64,000 nt of DNA, taken from the NCBI RefSeq assembly GCF_019320115.1, contig NC_089587.1:90042939-90106938 (forward strand). The letters are read 5' to 3'. The position numbers were made by a program, and so were the translations under genes. Below the pieces are notes generated by a model, which made no database searches, was not told the DNA's origin, and worked only from the letters and a program-made list of their open reading frames with translations. Shown one piece after another: positions 54,593 through 64,000 of the stretch. The stretch's first letter is position 1. Each line of letters starts with the position of its first letter. The DNA comes from Miscanthus floridulus (lineage: Eukaryota > Streptophyta > Magnoliopsida > Poales > Poaceae).

Positions 54593-57034
54593 ATGAAGCC
54601 CGGGGGAGGATCCGGTGTTGTGAAGCCCATCAACGTCGATCTGGAGGACGTTGGGCTGCATGACACCGACAGAAGTGAGCTTCGCACCTCTACAGCGAGC
54701 AACTCCATGCTCCCGCAGCTAGAGGCAACCGATGCCAAAAAAGCTAATAATGAAGAAGAAAGAAGAAGAAGAAGGGTAGCTAGAAAAGAGAAAAGAGAAG
54801 GAAGAGAGAAGAAGAAAAAGGAGCAGCAGCGGTTAGAAGAGAAGAAAGCAAGAAAAGAAGAAAGAAGACTCAAAAGAGAAGCTAGAAGAAAAAGAAGAGA
54901 AGCAAGAAAGAAGAAGGAACAAGAAGCAAAAGCCTCTAATGCATCTTCAAGTGAGCTATCTAGCAGCTCCAAAGATGGTGATGATGATGAGTCCGACCAA
55001 GTGCATAGCAAGAAGGATAAGAAAAGAAAGGGCAAGAAGAATGATGACAACAAATATACCGCCATATCCTTTAACTATTCTTCTATGTCCATGACTAACC
55101 ATGATTGCAAGTCTTTCATCAATGTGCCTGCGGGCAAGTTACCTCATTTTGATGGGACTAACTTTGCCAAGTGGAAGCACTTGATGAGAGCCTATCTTAT
55201 AGGTCTTCATACCAGCATTTATGAGGTTGTTTGCAATGGATTTGAGCCACCAATTGATCCCAAGAATCCAACCATGGAAGAAATGAGAATCATCCACCTC
55301 AATGGTCAAGCTACTAGTGTGCTACTTATTGTCTTAGATGGTGATGAGTACAATAGAGTGATTGGTGTGGATGTTGCCAAGCAAATTTGGGATACTTTGC
55401 ATCTTACACATGAAGGGGTTGACAAAGTGAGAAAAGCAAGAATTGAGTTGTTGATGTCCAAGCTCAACCGATTTGTTATCTTGGATGGAGAAGGGCCATA
55501 AGAGATGTTTGATAGGTTGATGACCATGGTGGGTGAGATTAGAGGCTATGGTTGTGATGAGCTAGATGATCACAAAGTTGTCAAGATTATGTTGGAAGCT
55601 TATTCACCAAGAAATGAGACCGTAGTAACTCTAATTAGAGAGAAGAAGAAGTTTGAGTACTTCATACCAAATGATGTACTTGGGAGGATCTTGACCTTTA
55701 ACATGCAAAGAGAAGAAGCAAATGAGAGGAAGAAACTTGGAGAATTGCAAGCAAAGCTAGAAGGCATTAAGATCAACAAGGATGTAGCTCTCAAGGCCAA
55801 CAAATCAAGTAGGCAAGGCTCTACTAGCAAGTCCAAAACCAACAAGCAAGATTCAATTAGCAAGCCCAAAGCAATCAAGCAAGTTCAAGAAAGAGTAGAG
55901 ACCACCTCATCCTCTAGTGAGAGTGAACATGATGATGACCAATATGAGAAAGTGGATGATGTTGCTCTATTTATGTGGAGGGTTCACAAAGGGTTGAAGA
56001 AGCAAGGGTACAAGGTAGTAAAGAGAAAGTTTCCAAACAAGAAGAAAAGGACATGCTACAATTGTGGAAGCACCGATCATTTTATTGCTAAGTGCCCACA
56101 TGAGATCAAGGAGAACAAGTATAAGAAAGAGAAGAAGGAGGGCAAGGCTGACCGGAGAAAGAGCAAGAAAAACATGGGAGAAGCTCACATTCGGCATGAA
56201 TGGGATTCATCTATTGAAAGCTCAAGTGAAGAAGATGAGAAAGTTGCAACTATTGCTATCCATGAGCCATCTTCTTCACCAAGACACTTCACCAACATGT
56301 CCAATGATGACTACTACTCCCCTCACATTTGTCTTATGGCAAAGGGTGAGAAGGTAAAATCTAAATCCAAGGCCAAAGCTCCTCCACCTCCACCTCCTAG
56401 TGATATCTCTAGTAGTGATATTAGTGATAGCTCTAGTGATGATGAATCTAGTGATAAAGAAATTGATAAATTAACTAAGAACTTAGATGGAAAGACTAAA
56501 CTATTCATCACTAAATTTATGGAGGACTTAGAGTGTCCAAGGCGAGCTAGAATCTAGAGAGGAAACTCTTATCCAACAAGATGATCTCTATATTGCTAGC
56601 AAGGAAGCTCTTGCATTAGAGAGAAGTGAGGTGGAATCCTTGTGTAAGGCCTTGGCCAAAGAACAAGGGGACCATGCTATCACAAAGAAAGAAAATATTG
56701 CTCTCAAGAAAAAGTTTGTGACTTAGATGAAAAGCACAAAGAACTTGAGCTGCAATATAACATTCTTTGGGATAGCAACTCATATCCCTCTAAGGCAAAT
56801 GATGCCTCTACTACCTCCACTAGTCAAGGTTGTGGAAAATATTATAATATTGATTTGAATGCTTATTCCACTAACCTTGCAAACATAGAGGCAATGAGAA
56901 AAGAAATTGCTAGACTCAATGAGATCATTGACAAGGGCTACTTGAGTGGTAAGGCTCAAGTAAGTGACAAGAAGGCAAATAATTCAAAAGTGCCTCAATT
57001 CAAGTAAGGGAGACACCCCTCAATCAAGCATGGG
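54593..57034 (+). pseudogene. Copia-B gag with highly basic N-terminal domain
   Basis: ATG 54593 (MKPGGGSGVVKPINVDLEDV). Residues about 44-118 are an almost pure Lys/Arg/Glu helix (for example RRRRRVARKEKREGREKKKK). The UBN2-type gag domain follows (PHFDGTNFAKWKHLMRAYLI) and a canonical CCHC knuckle at about 56054-56095 (CYNCGSTDHFIAKC), then Ser/Asp-rich and coiled-coil parts. There is a TAA at 55499-55501, a frameshift near 56530 and a stop near 56725. The reading sense continues through KHGLG at the solo LTR border and resumes at 58933, so the LTR interrupted one coding unit. Confidence 0.8.
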
Positions 57035-57039
57035 CTTGG

Positions 57040-58927
57040 TGAAAGCTCTAGTTTAGTTTTGGTGAATTGATGAAACCCTAAGTGCTAACCTAGTTTATCA
57101 AAGTGATTATGAGATAGGTTGCACTACTCCAAGTGATGAAGAAATTGTGAAGATCATGATGATGGTGATGCCATGGTGATGATCAAGCACTTGGACTTGA
57201 AAAGAAGAAAGAGAAAAACAAAAGGCTCAAGGCAAAGGTATAAATGGTAGGAGCTATTTTGTTTTGATGATCAAGACACTTAGAGAGTGTGATCACATTT
57301 AGGTTCGATAGTCATACTATTAAGAGGGGTGAAACTCGTATCGAAATACGGTTATCAAAGTGCCAATAGATGCTCTAACTCATTGCATATGCATTTAGGA
57401 TCTAGTGGAGTGCTAACACCCTTGAAAATGTTTGTGAACATATGTTAACACATGTGAACAAGGTGATACACTTGGTGGTTGGCACATTTGAGCAAGGGTT
57501 AGGAACTTCACCGGTGGAGTGTCACTGTAAGTGACTGACGCCCTAAATAGAAAAGACGGAGGTCACTGTAAGTGACTGGACGCTGGTCTCAGAAGGACCG
57601 ATGCGTCCGATCAGTAGAAGCAGTGAAGACGCTGGCGTTGATCTCTGACCGGATGTTGGGTCACTTAGTGACTGGACGCTGAAGGGCTGCATTTGGTCCC
57701 ACTAACGTGGCAATGCATAGAGGAGACACCGAGTGACCGGTCGCTGGGTGAGTCTGGTCGAGCATGATTGGACACGTCCGATCATGATTTCTCGCTTCTA
57801 GATGCTTACTAGAAATGACCGGACGCTGAGGTCTAGCGTCAGGTCACTTCACAGCAGCGCATCCAGTCATCACTTGACCATTGGCATCGAGCACTCAGTA
57901 TTTGAAGAGAGGGGACATGTGGCATGCATCGCACGGCTGGACACTGGGGTCCAGTGTCCGGTCGCCCCATGTTCAGTGTAGTGAGGAGCCCAATGGCTCT
58001 ATTCGTGGGGGCTCTCTATTTAAGCCCCATGGCTGGCTCAAGCTCACTCTCTTGGCCATTTGCATTGACATAGCAACCTTGTGACCTTAGCCAAAGCCCT
58101 CCCACTCATATCCATCATTGATTCATCATCTTTGCAAGATTGGGAGAGAATCCAAGTGCTTTGCTTGAGTGATTGCATCTAGAGGCACTTGGTGTTCGTG
58201 TTTCGCTGTAGGATTCACTTGTTACTCTTAGTGATTGCCACCACCTAGATGGCTTGGAGCAGCGAGGATCATCGAGCAGAGGGTGGTGATTGTCTCTGGC
58301 TCCGATCGTGGTGATTGTGAGGGGTTCTTAACCTTTCCCCGGTGGAGAGCCAAAAGGTACTCTAGTAAATTGCTCGTGGCTTGTGTGATTCTCATCTTGT
58401 GTTGGTTGTGCGGCACCCTATTGAGGGTTTGACGTGTGATGTGAATTAGCATGTGAACCTCCAAGTGAGTGAATCACCACAATAAGGACTAGCTTGCCGA
58501 CAAGCAAGTGAGCCTTGGTAAAAAATCATTGTGTCATCATTTGAATCTGAGGTGATTGGTTTTCATTGGTATTCATTCTTGTGATTGATTGGCTCATTCC
58601 TCAACATAGCAGTATAACCATCTTGCTCACTCTCTACATTACCACAAACTAGTTGTCAAGCTCTTTTGTGTAGCTAGTTGTGAGAGCTTGTTAGTTTGGT
58701 TAGTGTGGCTCTTTAGTTAGCCTTTGAGAGCACACTAACTTAGTGTAGTGACATAGTTATTGCGTGGATAGAAACTATATAAAATAGAATTGTGGTAGGT
58801 GGCTTGCATTTTTAGTAGGCTAGTGCAACACTCGCTTCACCTCATAATTGTCTAACCGGTTTGTTAAGTGTTGTTGTAGAATTTTTTAATAGGCTATTCA
58901 CCCCCCTCTAGCCATTAGGACCTTTCA
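57040..58927 (+). mobile_element. Solo LTR of another copia element with perfect 5-bp target duplication
   Basis: 1888 bp. It starts TGAAAGCTCTAGTTTAG and ends CATTAGGACCTTTCA. CTTGG flanks both sides (57035-57039 and 58928-58932). No internal coding region. Between 57520 and 57960 it has degenerate repeats around GTGACTGGACGCT/GACCGGACGCTG. The style matches the LTR at 10503-12899, so both may come from related SIRE-like families. It arose by recombination between the two LTRs of an insertion in copia-B. Confidence 0.9.
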
Positions 58928-58932
58928 CTTGG

Positions 58933-59443
58933 ACACACTGTAGGAGCCATGACAAATGGAAGAAAGATCATAAATGGCTATGGGTGTGTTAAGTTTGAGA
59001 GGAAGGAAATAGTTGATACAGATCAACCTACACAGACAGCGGCAGTGCCGTAGTCTAGAGCGGTAGTGTCGCACTGTGGCAGTGCCATAGTTAAGGCCAT
59101 CTATGCCGCTCCCCACAAAATGGGAAGGCTACCAATTCTGTTCCTGATCAAGCTAAGCACAAGAAGAAGGTGTCCCAGTAGAAGCAGGTTCAGCAGAAGC
59201 CAAAGGAATCAGTGTGGGGCACTATGAACAAGTTTGCCTACCAACCAAAGTTTCAACCACCTCGACAAAGCTTGACTTTGTGTTTTGTTTTAAGAAACAA
59301 CAACAGTGGAAAAGTGGTTGCCAAATATATTGGAAAGGAAGCCAACATATATCGGAATACTTCTATTTGGGTTCCTAAATTTTTTGTGACTAACATGCAA
59401 GGCCCCAAGTCAAATTAGGGACCTAAATCAAGAAACTAAATCT
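58933..59443 (+). pseudogene. Copia-B gag-pol junction segment
   Basis: After the solo LTR the reading continues LGHTVGAMTNGRKIINGYGC, broken by a stop and by GCGGCAGTGCCG-type insertions (59034-59110). It then runs through MNKFAYQPKFQPPRQ and SIWVPKFFVTNMQGPKSN, the region preceding the copia protease. Several frame changes. Confidence 0.6.
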
Positions 59444-60945
59444 GTGTTGCAGGCATACTCCTCCGGTGGGTCAAGTTGGGTGCTTGATAGTGGATGTACA
59501 AATCATATGACCGGAGAAAGGAGTATGTTCTCATCATATTCTCCGATGATGCACTCAAATAAAAATATTGTCTTTGGAGACAATTCAAAGGGGGATGTGA
59601 TTGGTCTCGGTAAAGTTGCTATAACCCTTGAGCATTCAATTACAAATGTATTACATATTGATTCGTTGAGTTACAATTTGTTATCCATTTCTCAATTGTG
59701 TGAGATGGGCTACAATTGTCACTTTTTGGATAAAGGTGTGGAAGTCTTTAGAAGAGAGGATTCCTCTATTATCTTTATGGGTGATTTAAAGAACATGCTT
59801 TACCTAGTTGATTTCAACAAAAGTAAAGCCAATCTTGAGACTTGTTTAGTGGCAAAATCTAGTATGGGGTGGCTTTGGCATCGTCGACTAGCCCATGTTG
59901 GGATGAGGAACTTGGACAAACTTCAACAGGACAAACACATCCTTGGGCTAATAAATATTCACTTTGAGAAAGATAGGATATGTAGCGCTTGTCAAGCCAG
60001 AAAGCAAGTTGGCATACCTCACCCACCAAAGAGTATCATGACCACGACGCAACCATTGGAGCTCATACACATGGATCTCTTTGGACCAGTCGCCTATCTA
60101 AGTATCGGGGGTAACAAATATGGTATTATTATTGTTGATGATTATTCCCGTTTCACTTGGGTATTTTTCTTGTTTGATAAGTGTCAAGTTAGAGACAAAG
60201 TGAAGACTTTTATTAGAAGAACTCAAAAGGAGTTCGGTCTCCCCATCAAGAAAATGAGAAGCGACAATGGGACCGAATTCAAGAACACCCAAGTTGAGGA
60301 GTTTCTTGATGAAGAGGGCATCAAGCATGAGTTCTCAACTCCATACACCCCTCAACAAAATGGTGTAGTGTAGAGGAAGAACCGTACACTCATTGACATG
60401 GCAAGGACAATGCTAGATGAGTACAAAACGTCGGACATCTTTTGGTGTGACGCTGTCAATGCCGCTTGCCATGCCATCAACCGCCTCTACCTACACAAGA
60501 AGTTGAAGAAAACTTCATATGAGCTTCTAACCGGTAACAAACCAAAGGTGTCTTACTTTAGAGTGTTTGGGTGCAAGTGTTTCATACTTAACAAGAAACC
60601 CAAAATCTCTAAGTTTGCACCTAAATTTGATGAAGGTTTTCTTCTTGGTTATGGATCAAATGAGCATGCCTACCATATTTTCAACAAAACCTCTAGGAGA
60701 GTTGAAATTGTGGTAGACCTGACATTTGATGAATCTAATGGCTCTCAAGTGGAGCAAGTTAATTTAAGTGTTGTAGGAAAGGAGGATCCACCATGTGAAG
60801 CAATCAAGCAATTGGCTATTGGTGATATAAGACCACAAGAAGACGAAGTCACTGAAGTAGAGGTTCCTTAAACTGCTGATGAACAAAGTTCCGCTGACAT
60901 ACCTAATGCTAAGGGGGAGCCAACCCCTGCTGCAAATTAGTAGAG
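59444..60945 (+). pseudogene. Copia-B protease and integrase
   Basis: WVLDSGCTNHMTG is the aspartic protease site, followed by the pre-integrase block (LWHRRLAHVGMRNLDKLQ) and integrase core (HMDLFGPV, MRSDNGTEFKN). A TAG at 60371-60373 stands exactly where the catalytic Glu of the DD35E triad belongs (35 codons after the second Asp). The frame then goes on to 60871 (RKNRTLIDMARTMLDEYKT). A TAA at 60869-60871 and two adjacent stops before 60945 end it. Integration of element DNA in the nucleus would be the role. Confidence 0.85.
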
Positions 60946-61218
60946 CGATAGTGCCGCACATAAGAGCAGTAGTGCCGCACTCCCTCTGACAGCAGCAGCA
61001 AGTCCAACTTTGATTAAAGGACAGAACCTACAGCCTATATTCGAGCAAGAAGATAATGAAGATCCAGAAGATGGACAAGAGGCCATTGATCTTCAAGGCT
61101 AAGGCAAACAATATAATAGGATCATCCTGTTGACAACATCATTGGGAGTCTTTGAAAGGAGGTAATAACTCGTTCACATTTAGCATACTTTTGCTAATAT
61201 TACTCGTTTGTTTTCTCT

Positions 61219-62728
61219 TTGGAGCCTCTTAAGGTAGAACAAGCACTTGGAGACCCGGATTGGGTGATGGCCATGCAAGATGAGCTCAACAATTTTGAAA
61301 GAAATCAAGTGTGGACCTTGGTGGAGAGACCCAACACCAATATCATTGGCAACAAGTGGGTCTTCCACAACAAGCAAGATGAGAATGGCATGGTGATAAG
61401 AAACAAGGCAAGATTGGTTGCTCAAGGTTTCACTCAAGTAGAGGGCTTAGACTTTGAGGAAACATATACACCGGTGGAAAGTCTTGAAGCAATCCGAATG
61501 CTTCTAGCCTATGCCGCTCATCACAATTTCAAACTATATGAAATGGACGTGAAGAGTGTATTCCTCAACGGCCCCATTCAACAACTTGTCTATGTTGAGC
61601 AACCACTGGGTTTTGAAGATCCCAAGTTCCCCAACCACGTGTACAAACTCCAAAAGGCGCTTTATTGGCTTAAGCAAGCACCAAGAGCATGGTATGAATG
61701 CCTTAAGGAATTCTTTCTTAAACAATGCTTTAAAAATAGGCAAAGACAACCCTACCATTTTCACTCACAAAGTTGGTAAAGATATATTTGTGTGCCAAAT
61801 ATATGTCGATGACATAATATTTGGTAGTACTAATCATATTTTTTGTGAGGAATTTAGTAGGATCATGACGAAGAGATTTGAGATGTCCATGATGGGTGAG
61901 TTGAAGTTCTTTCTCGGATTTCAAATCAAGCAAGTGAAGGATGGAACTTTTATCAGTCAAACAAAGTACACCCATGATACGCTCAAGAAGTTTGACGTGG
62001 TGAATGCCAACCAATGGACATCTTGATCTCAACATTGAAGGAAAAGCCATGGATACTAAGGTATATCGTTCTATGATCGGCTCTCTACTTTATTTGTGCG
62101 CATCTAGGCCCGATATTATGCTTAGTGTGTGCATGTGTGCTAGATTTCAAGCTAACCCAAACATCACTTTGTGGCCGTTAAGAGAATCTTGACATATTTA
62201 GTACACACTCCTAACCTTGGTTTGTGGTATCCTAAGGGCTCTAAGTTTGATCTACTTGGGTATTCGGATTCTGATTACACCGGTTGTAAAGTAGATCAAA
62301 AATGCACTTCGGGGACATGTCAATTCCTTGGATGATCCCTAGTGTCTTGGAGTTCTAAAAAGCAAAATTATGTAGCCCTTTCCACTACTGAGGCCGAGTA
62401 TGTTGCAGCCGGTGCATGTTGTGCCCAACTACTTTGGATGATGCAAACTCTTCTAGATTTTGGATGTCACTTCACAAAAATCCCACTCTTATGTGACAAT
62501 GAAAGTGCTATAAAGTTAGCCAATAATCCCATAAACCACTCAAAAACAAAGCACATAGACATCCAAAATCATTTCTTGAGAGAGCATAAAGCCAAAGAAG
62601 ATACCAAAATTCACCATGTGAGCACCAAAAAATAACTAGCCAATATCTTCACTAAGCCTCTTGATGAGTCAAGGTTTTGTGCTTTATGTAGTGAGCTAAA
62701 TATACTTGATTCTCGTAACATGGTTTGA
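61219..62728 (+). pseudogene. Copia-B reverse transcriptase and RNase H
   Basis: Reverse transcriptase motifs in order: NKWVFHNKQDENG, ARLVAQGFTQVEGLDFEETY, YEMDVKSVFLNGP, LKQAPRAWYE, then after a frameshift near 61730 YVDDIIFGSTN (the active-site YVDD). Another small lesion lies near 62010 (VVNANQWTS). RNase H follows at 62342-62728 (SSKKQNYVALSTTEAEYVAA, CDNESAIKLANN), with a TAA at 62633-62635. It is closely similar to the minus-strand copy at 52484-53052. Confidence 0.88.
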
Positions 62729-63286
62729 ATTTTAGCATGCCTCTGTTTGATAAACTAGTATCTAGGCAAAAGAGTTAAAAAACTTCATATTGTGCATGAA
62801 AATGATTGATAAAATGCAACTTATGTATCATGATCATGGTCTATATTAATTATTTGTTTCTGGCCATGGTATATAGGTGATATGCGTCTATATCTTATAA
62901 GAGAGAGTCATATAGATTATAGCTAACTCCCACTATTTTGGGGAGTGCGGTAGTGCCGCTTTGCGGCAGTGCCAGGCTAAGCATGCGGCTGTGCCGCACT
63001 TTGAATCTCAATTGAGATTTAGCCCAAATGGTTTTACTACGGGGCCCATTTATTCTTTCTCTTATCCTCAGGTCTGTAGTAACTTCTTTCCCTCTCTCCC
63101 CCCAACACTAACACCCGTGTCTCTCTCCCCTCTCACGCTCACATCGTCACCATCACTTGGCCATGTGTTGCTGATCTCTAGTAGTGCCGCAGCTGCTGCC
63201 AGGACTCCCTCAACATCACTGATGGCTGCTACTGCCCTTGGCCCAAGCTATTTCTTCCCTCTCCTCTCCATTCCTTGTTTGAGAAA
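62729..63286. other. Spacer between copia-B RNase H and extra ORF
   Basis: Non-coding. A cluster of GCGG(C/T)AGTGCCGC motifs lies at 62946-62999, with another at about 63181-63192. Confidence 0.5.
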
Positions 63287-64000
63287 ATGGAGCACAGAGA
63301 TATTGACCAAACAGGGAAAAGAAAGATGAATGAGCAAAGAGACAAAGATCCACCTCACTGTGGTCGAGGGAGGTCAACAGCAGCAGGCAGTAGTGCAGCT
63401 CCAAGGGGACTTGGTGATAGGGGAGGCGTGTGCAATACATTGAAGATGAGAAGAGGCTGGAGATGATAGGTAGTACCACCGATGCCATTTCTAACACCCC
63501 ACAACATCTCTCTGAGTTTGATGGCAGATACATGAGAGATTTTGAGGGTGAGGTCATCATGAGACCTCTAGATGACTCCCACCAGCATGCAGTTGTCAAC
63601 TATATCAAGAGTTGGAAGCTGGTGGAAGAGGCAAGGAGGATCAATCCCTATGTAGTGCACAAGGATTTGGGCATTGATTATAGATTCTAGAATGAGTTTC
63701 ATTCCAACTTTTATGCCATTGGCATTCTTGCATCCATGAAAACCAAGATCATCAAGATGCAGTATATTGATTAGGATGAGATGCAGGAGAAGGAGGAGCC
63801 TGAGTTTGATAAGGTAATCAGAATTTATGATAGGTTCTAGCTTTCAGACATCATGGGTTTCTAGTATAACTAGAATGAGGAGGTCCTTGCATAGTTTCAT
63901 GGCAGATACTTCTATGACTAGACCTCTAATGAGATTCACTGGATGACTGATGGTCGACACTATCGAGTCGACTTTGTCACTTTCAGCTAGATTCTTGGCT
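63287..64000 (+). pseudogene. Extra ORF in the env position of copia-B (3' part outside)
   Basis: ATG 63287 begins MEHRDIDQTGKRKMNEQRDK, the counterpart of the minus-strand ORF at 51900. A frameshift near 63440 moves it into the frame with QYIEDEKRLEMIGSTTDAIS and LGIDYRF. It is then broken by several TAG stops (63688 onward) but keeps the WMTDGRHYRVDFVTF block near the window end. Same family as the copia-A ORF; no membrane segments. Confidence 0.65.

Larger units (their letters stand above)
53053..64000 (+). mobile_element. Copia-B: SIRE-like Ty1/copia element, runs off the window
   Basis: 5' LTR 53053-54546, iMet primer site 54549-54560, gag from 54593, protease/integrase 59444-60945, reverse transcriptase and RNase H 61219-62728, and the extra ORF from 63287 to the window end. 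A solo LTR of another element (57040-58927) sits in the gag-pol region. Stops and frameshifts break all ORFs. It inserted into the RNase H part of copia-A, a member of the same family. Confidence 0.9.

Overview
The window is nuclear DNA of a grass, probably of the panicoid/Andropogoneae kind. It has plant genes with GT-AG introns, PIF/Harbinger, MULE, Stowaway- and Tourist-like elements, and long LTR retrotransposons of the Tat, SIRE and Tekay types. The grass assignment rests on element and gene style; no species marker was seen.

Layout. (1) 1-12899: retrotransposons on the minus strand. A Tat-like Ty3/gypsy element (5' LTR about 4378-6093, gag and protease, then an antisense coiled-coil ORF where pol would be expected) abuts a gag-only SIRE-like Ty1/copia element (gag 8395-10443, LTR 10503-12899). 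The copia LTR cuts off a MULE (MuDR-type) transposase at about 12905. (2) 14632-20957: a PIF/Harbinger transposon with a damaged Myb/SANT-like ORF, an uninterrupted two-exon transposase, and captured host-gene pieces (DDI1-type ubiquitin-like domain, PPi-dependent phosphofructokinase, one unidentified). (3) 20961-32640: the gene island. It holds two minus-strand host genes that reconstruct cleanly: a GPI-anchored lipid transfer protein (24008-25429, 3 exons, 182 aa) and a p24-beta type cargo receptor (27052-30301, 4 exons, 214 aa). Several MITEs, a SINE tail, a 34-base poly-G and a TA microsatellite lie around them. (4) 32648-64000: a nest of retrotransposons. A SIRE-like copia element (copia-A, minus) had a Tekay/Del chromovirus (32764-48258, two ~4.67-kb LTRs) inserted into its 3' LTR. 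A second copy of the same copia family (copia-B, plus, from 53053 past the window end) was inserted into its RNase H region. Copia-B in turn carries a solo LTR (57040-58927) flanked by a perfect 5-bp target-site duplication.

How things work together. The two host genes are independent secretory-pathway genes: one acts at the cell surface, one in ER-Golgi traffic. The p24 promoter region carries several TGGGCY motifs, as in constitutive genes. Everything else is mobile DNA. The retrotransposon ORFs are broken mainly by in-frame stops of the C-to-T kind rather than by frameshifts, as expected for silenced, methylated copies.

The most unusual object is a separate ORF upstream of gag in the Tekay element (38192-38788). 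Its first 17 residues match the histone H3 tail at 13 positions, including the K4 and K9-S10 contexts. They are followed by a helical charged region and a very acidic C-terminus. The same element appears to encode a chromodomain at the end of its integrase, so the element may carry both an H3-like tail and a reader-type domain. Other items worth a look are a ~475-codon non-envelope ORF in the env position of both copia copies, a 30-bp minisatellite kept in reading phase in their LTRs, a dispersed GCGGCAGTGCCGC palindrome marking that family, and the multi-gene capture in the PIF element.
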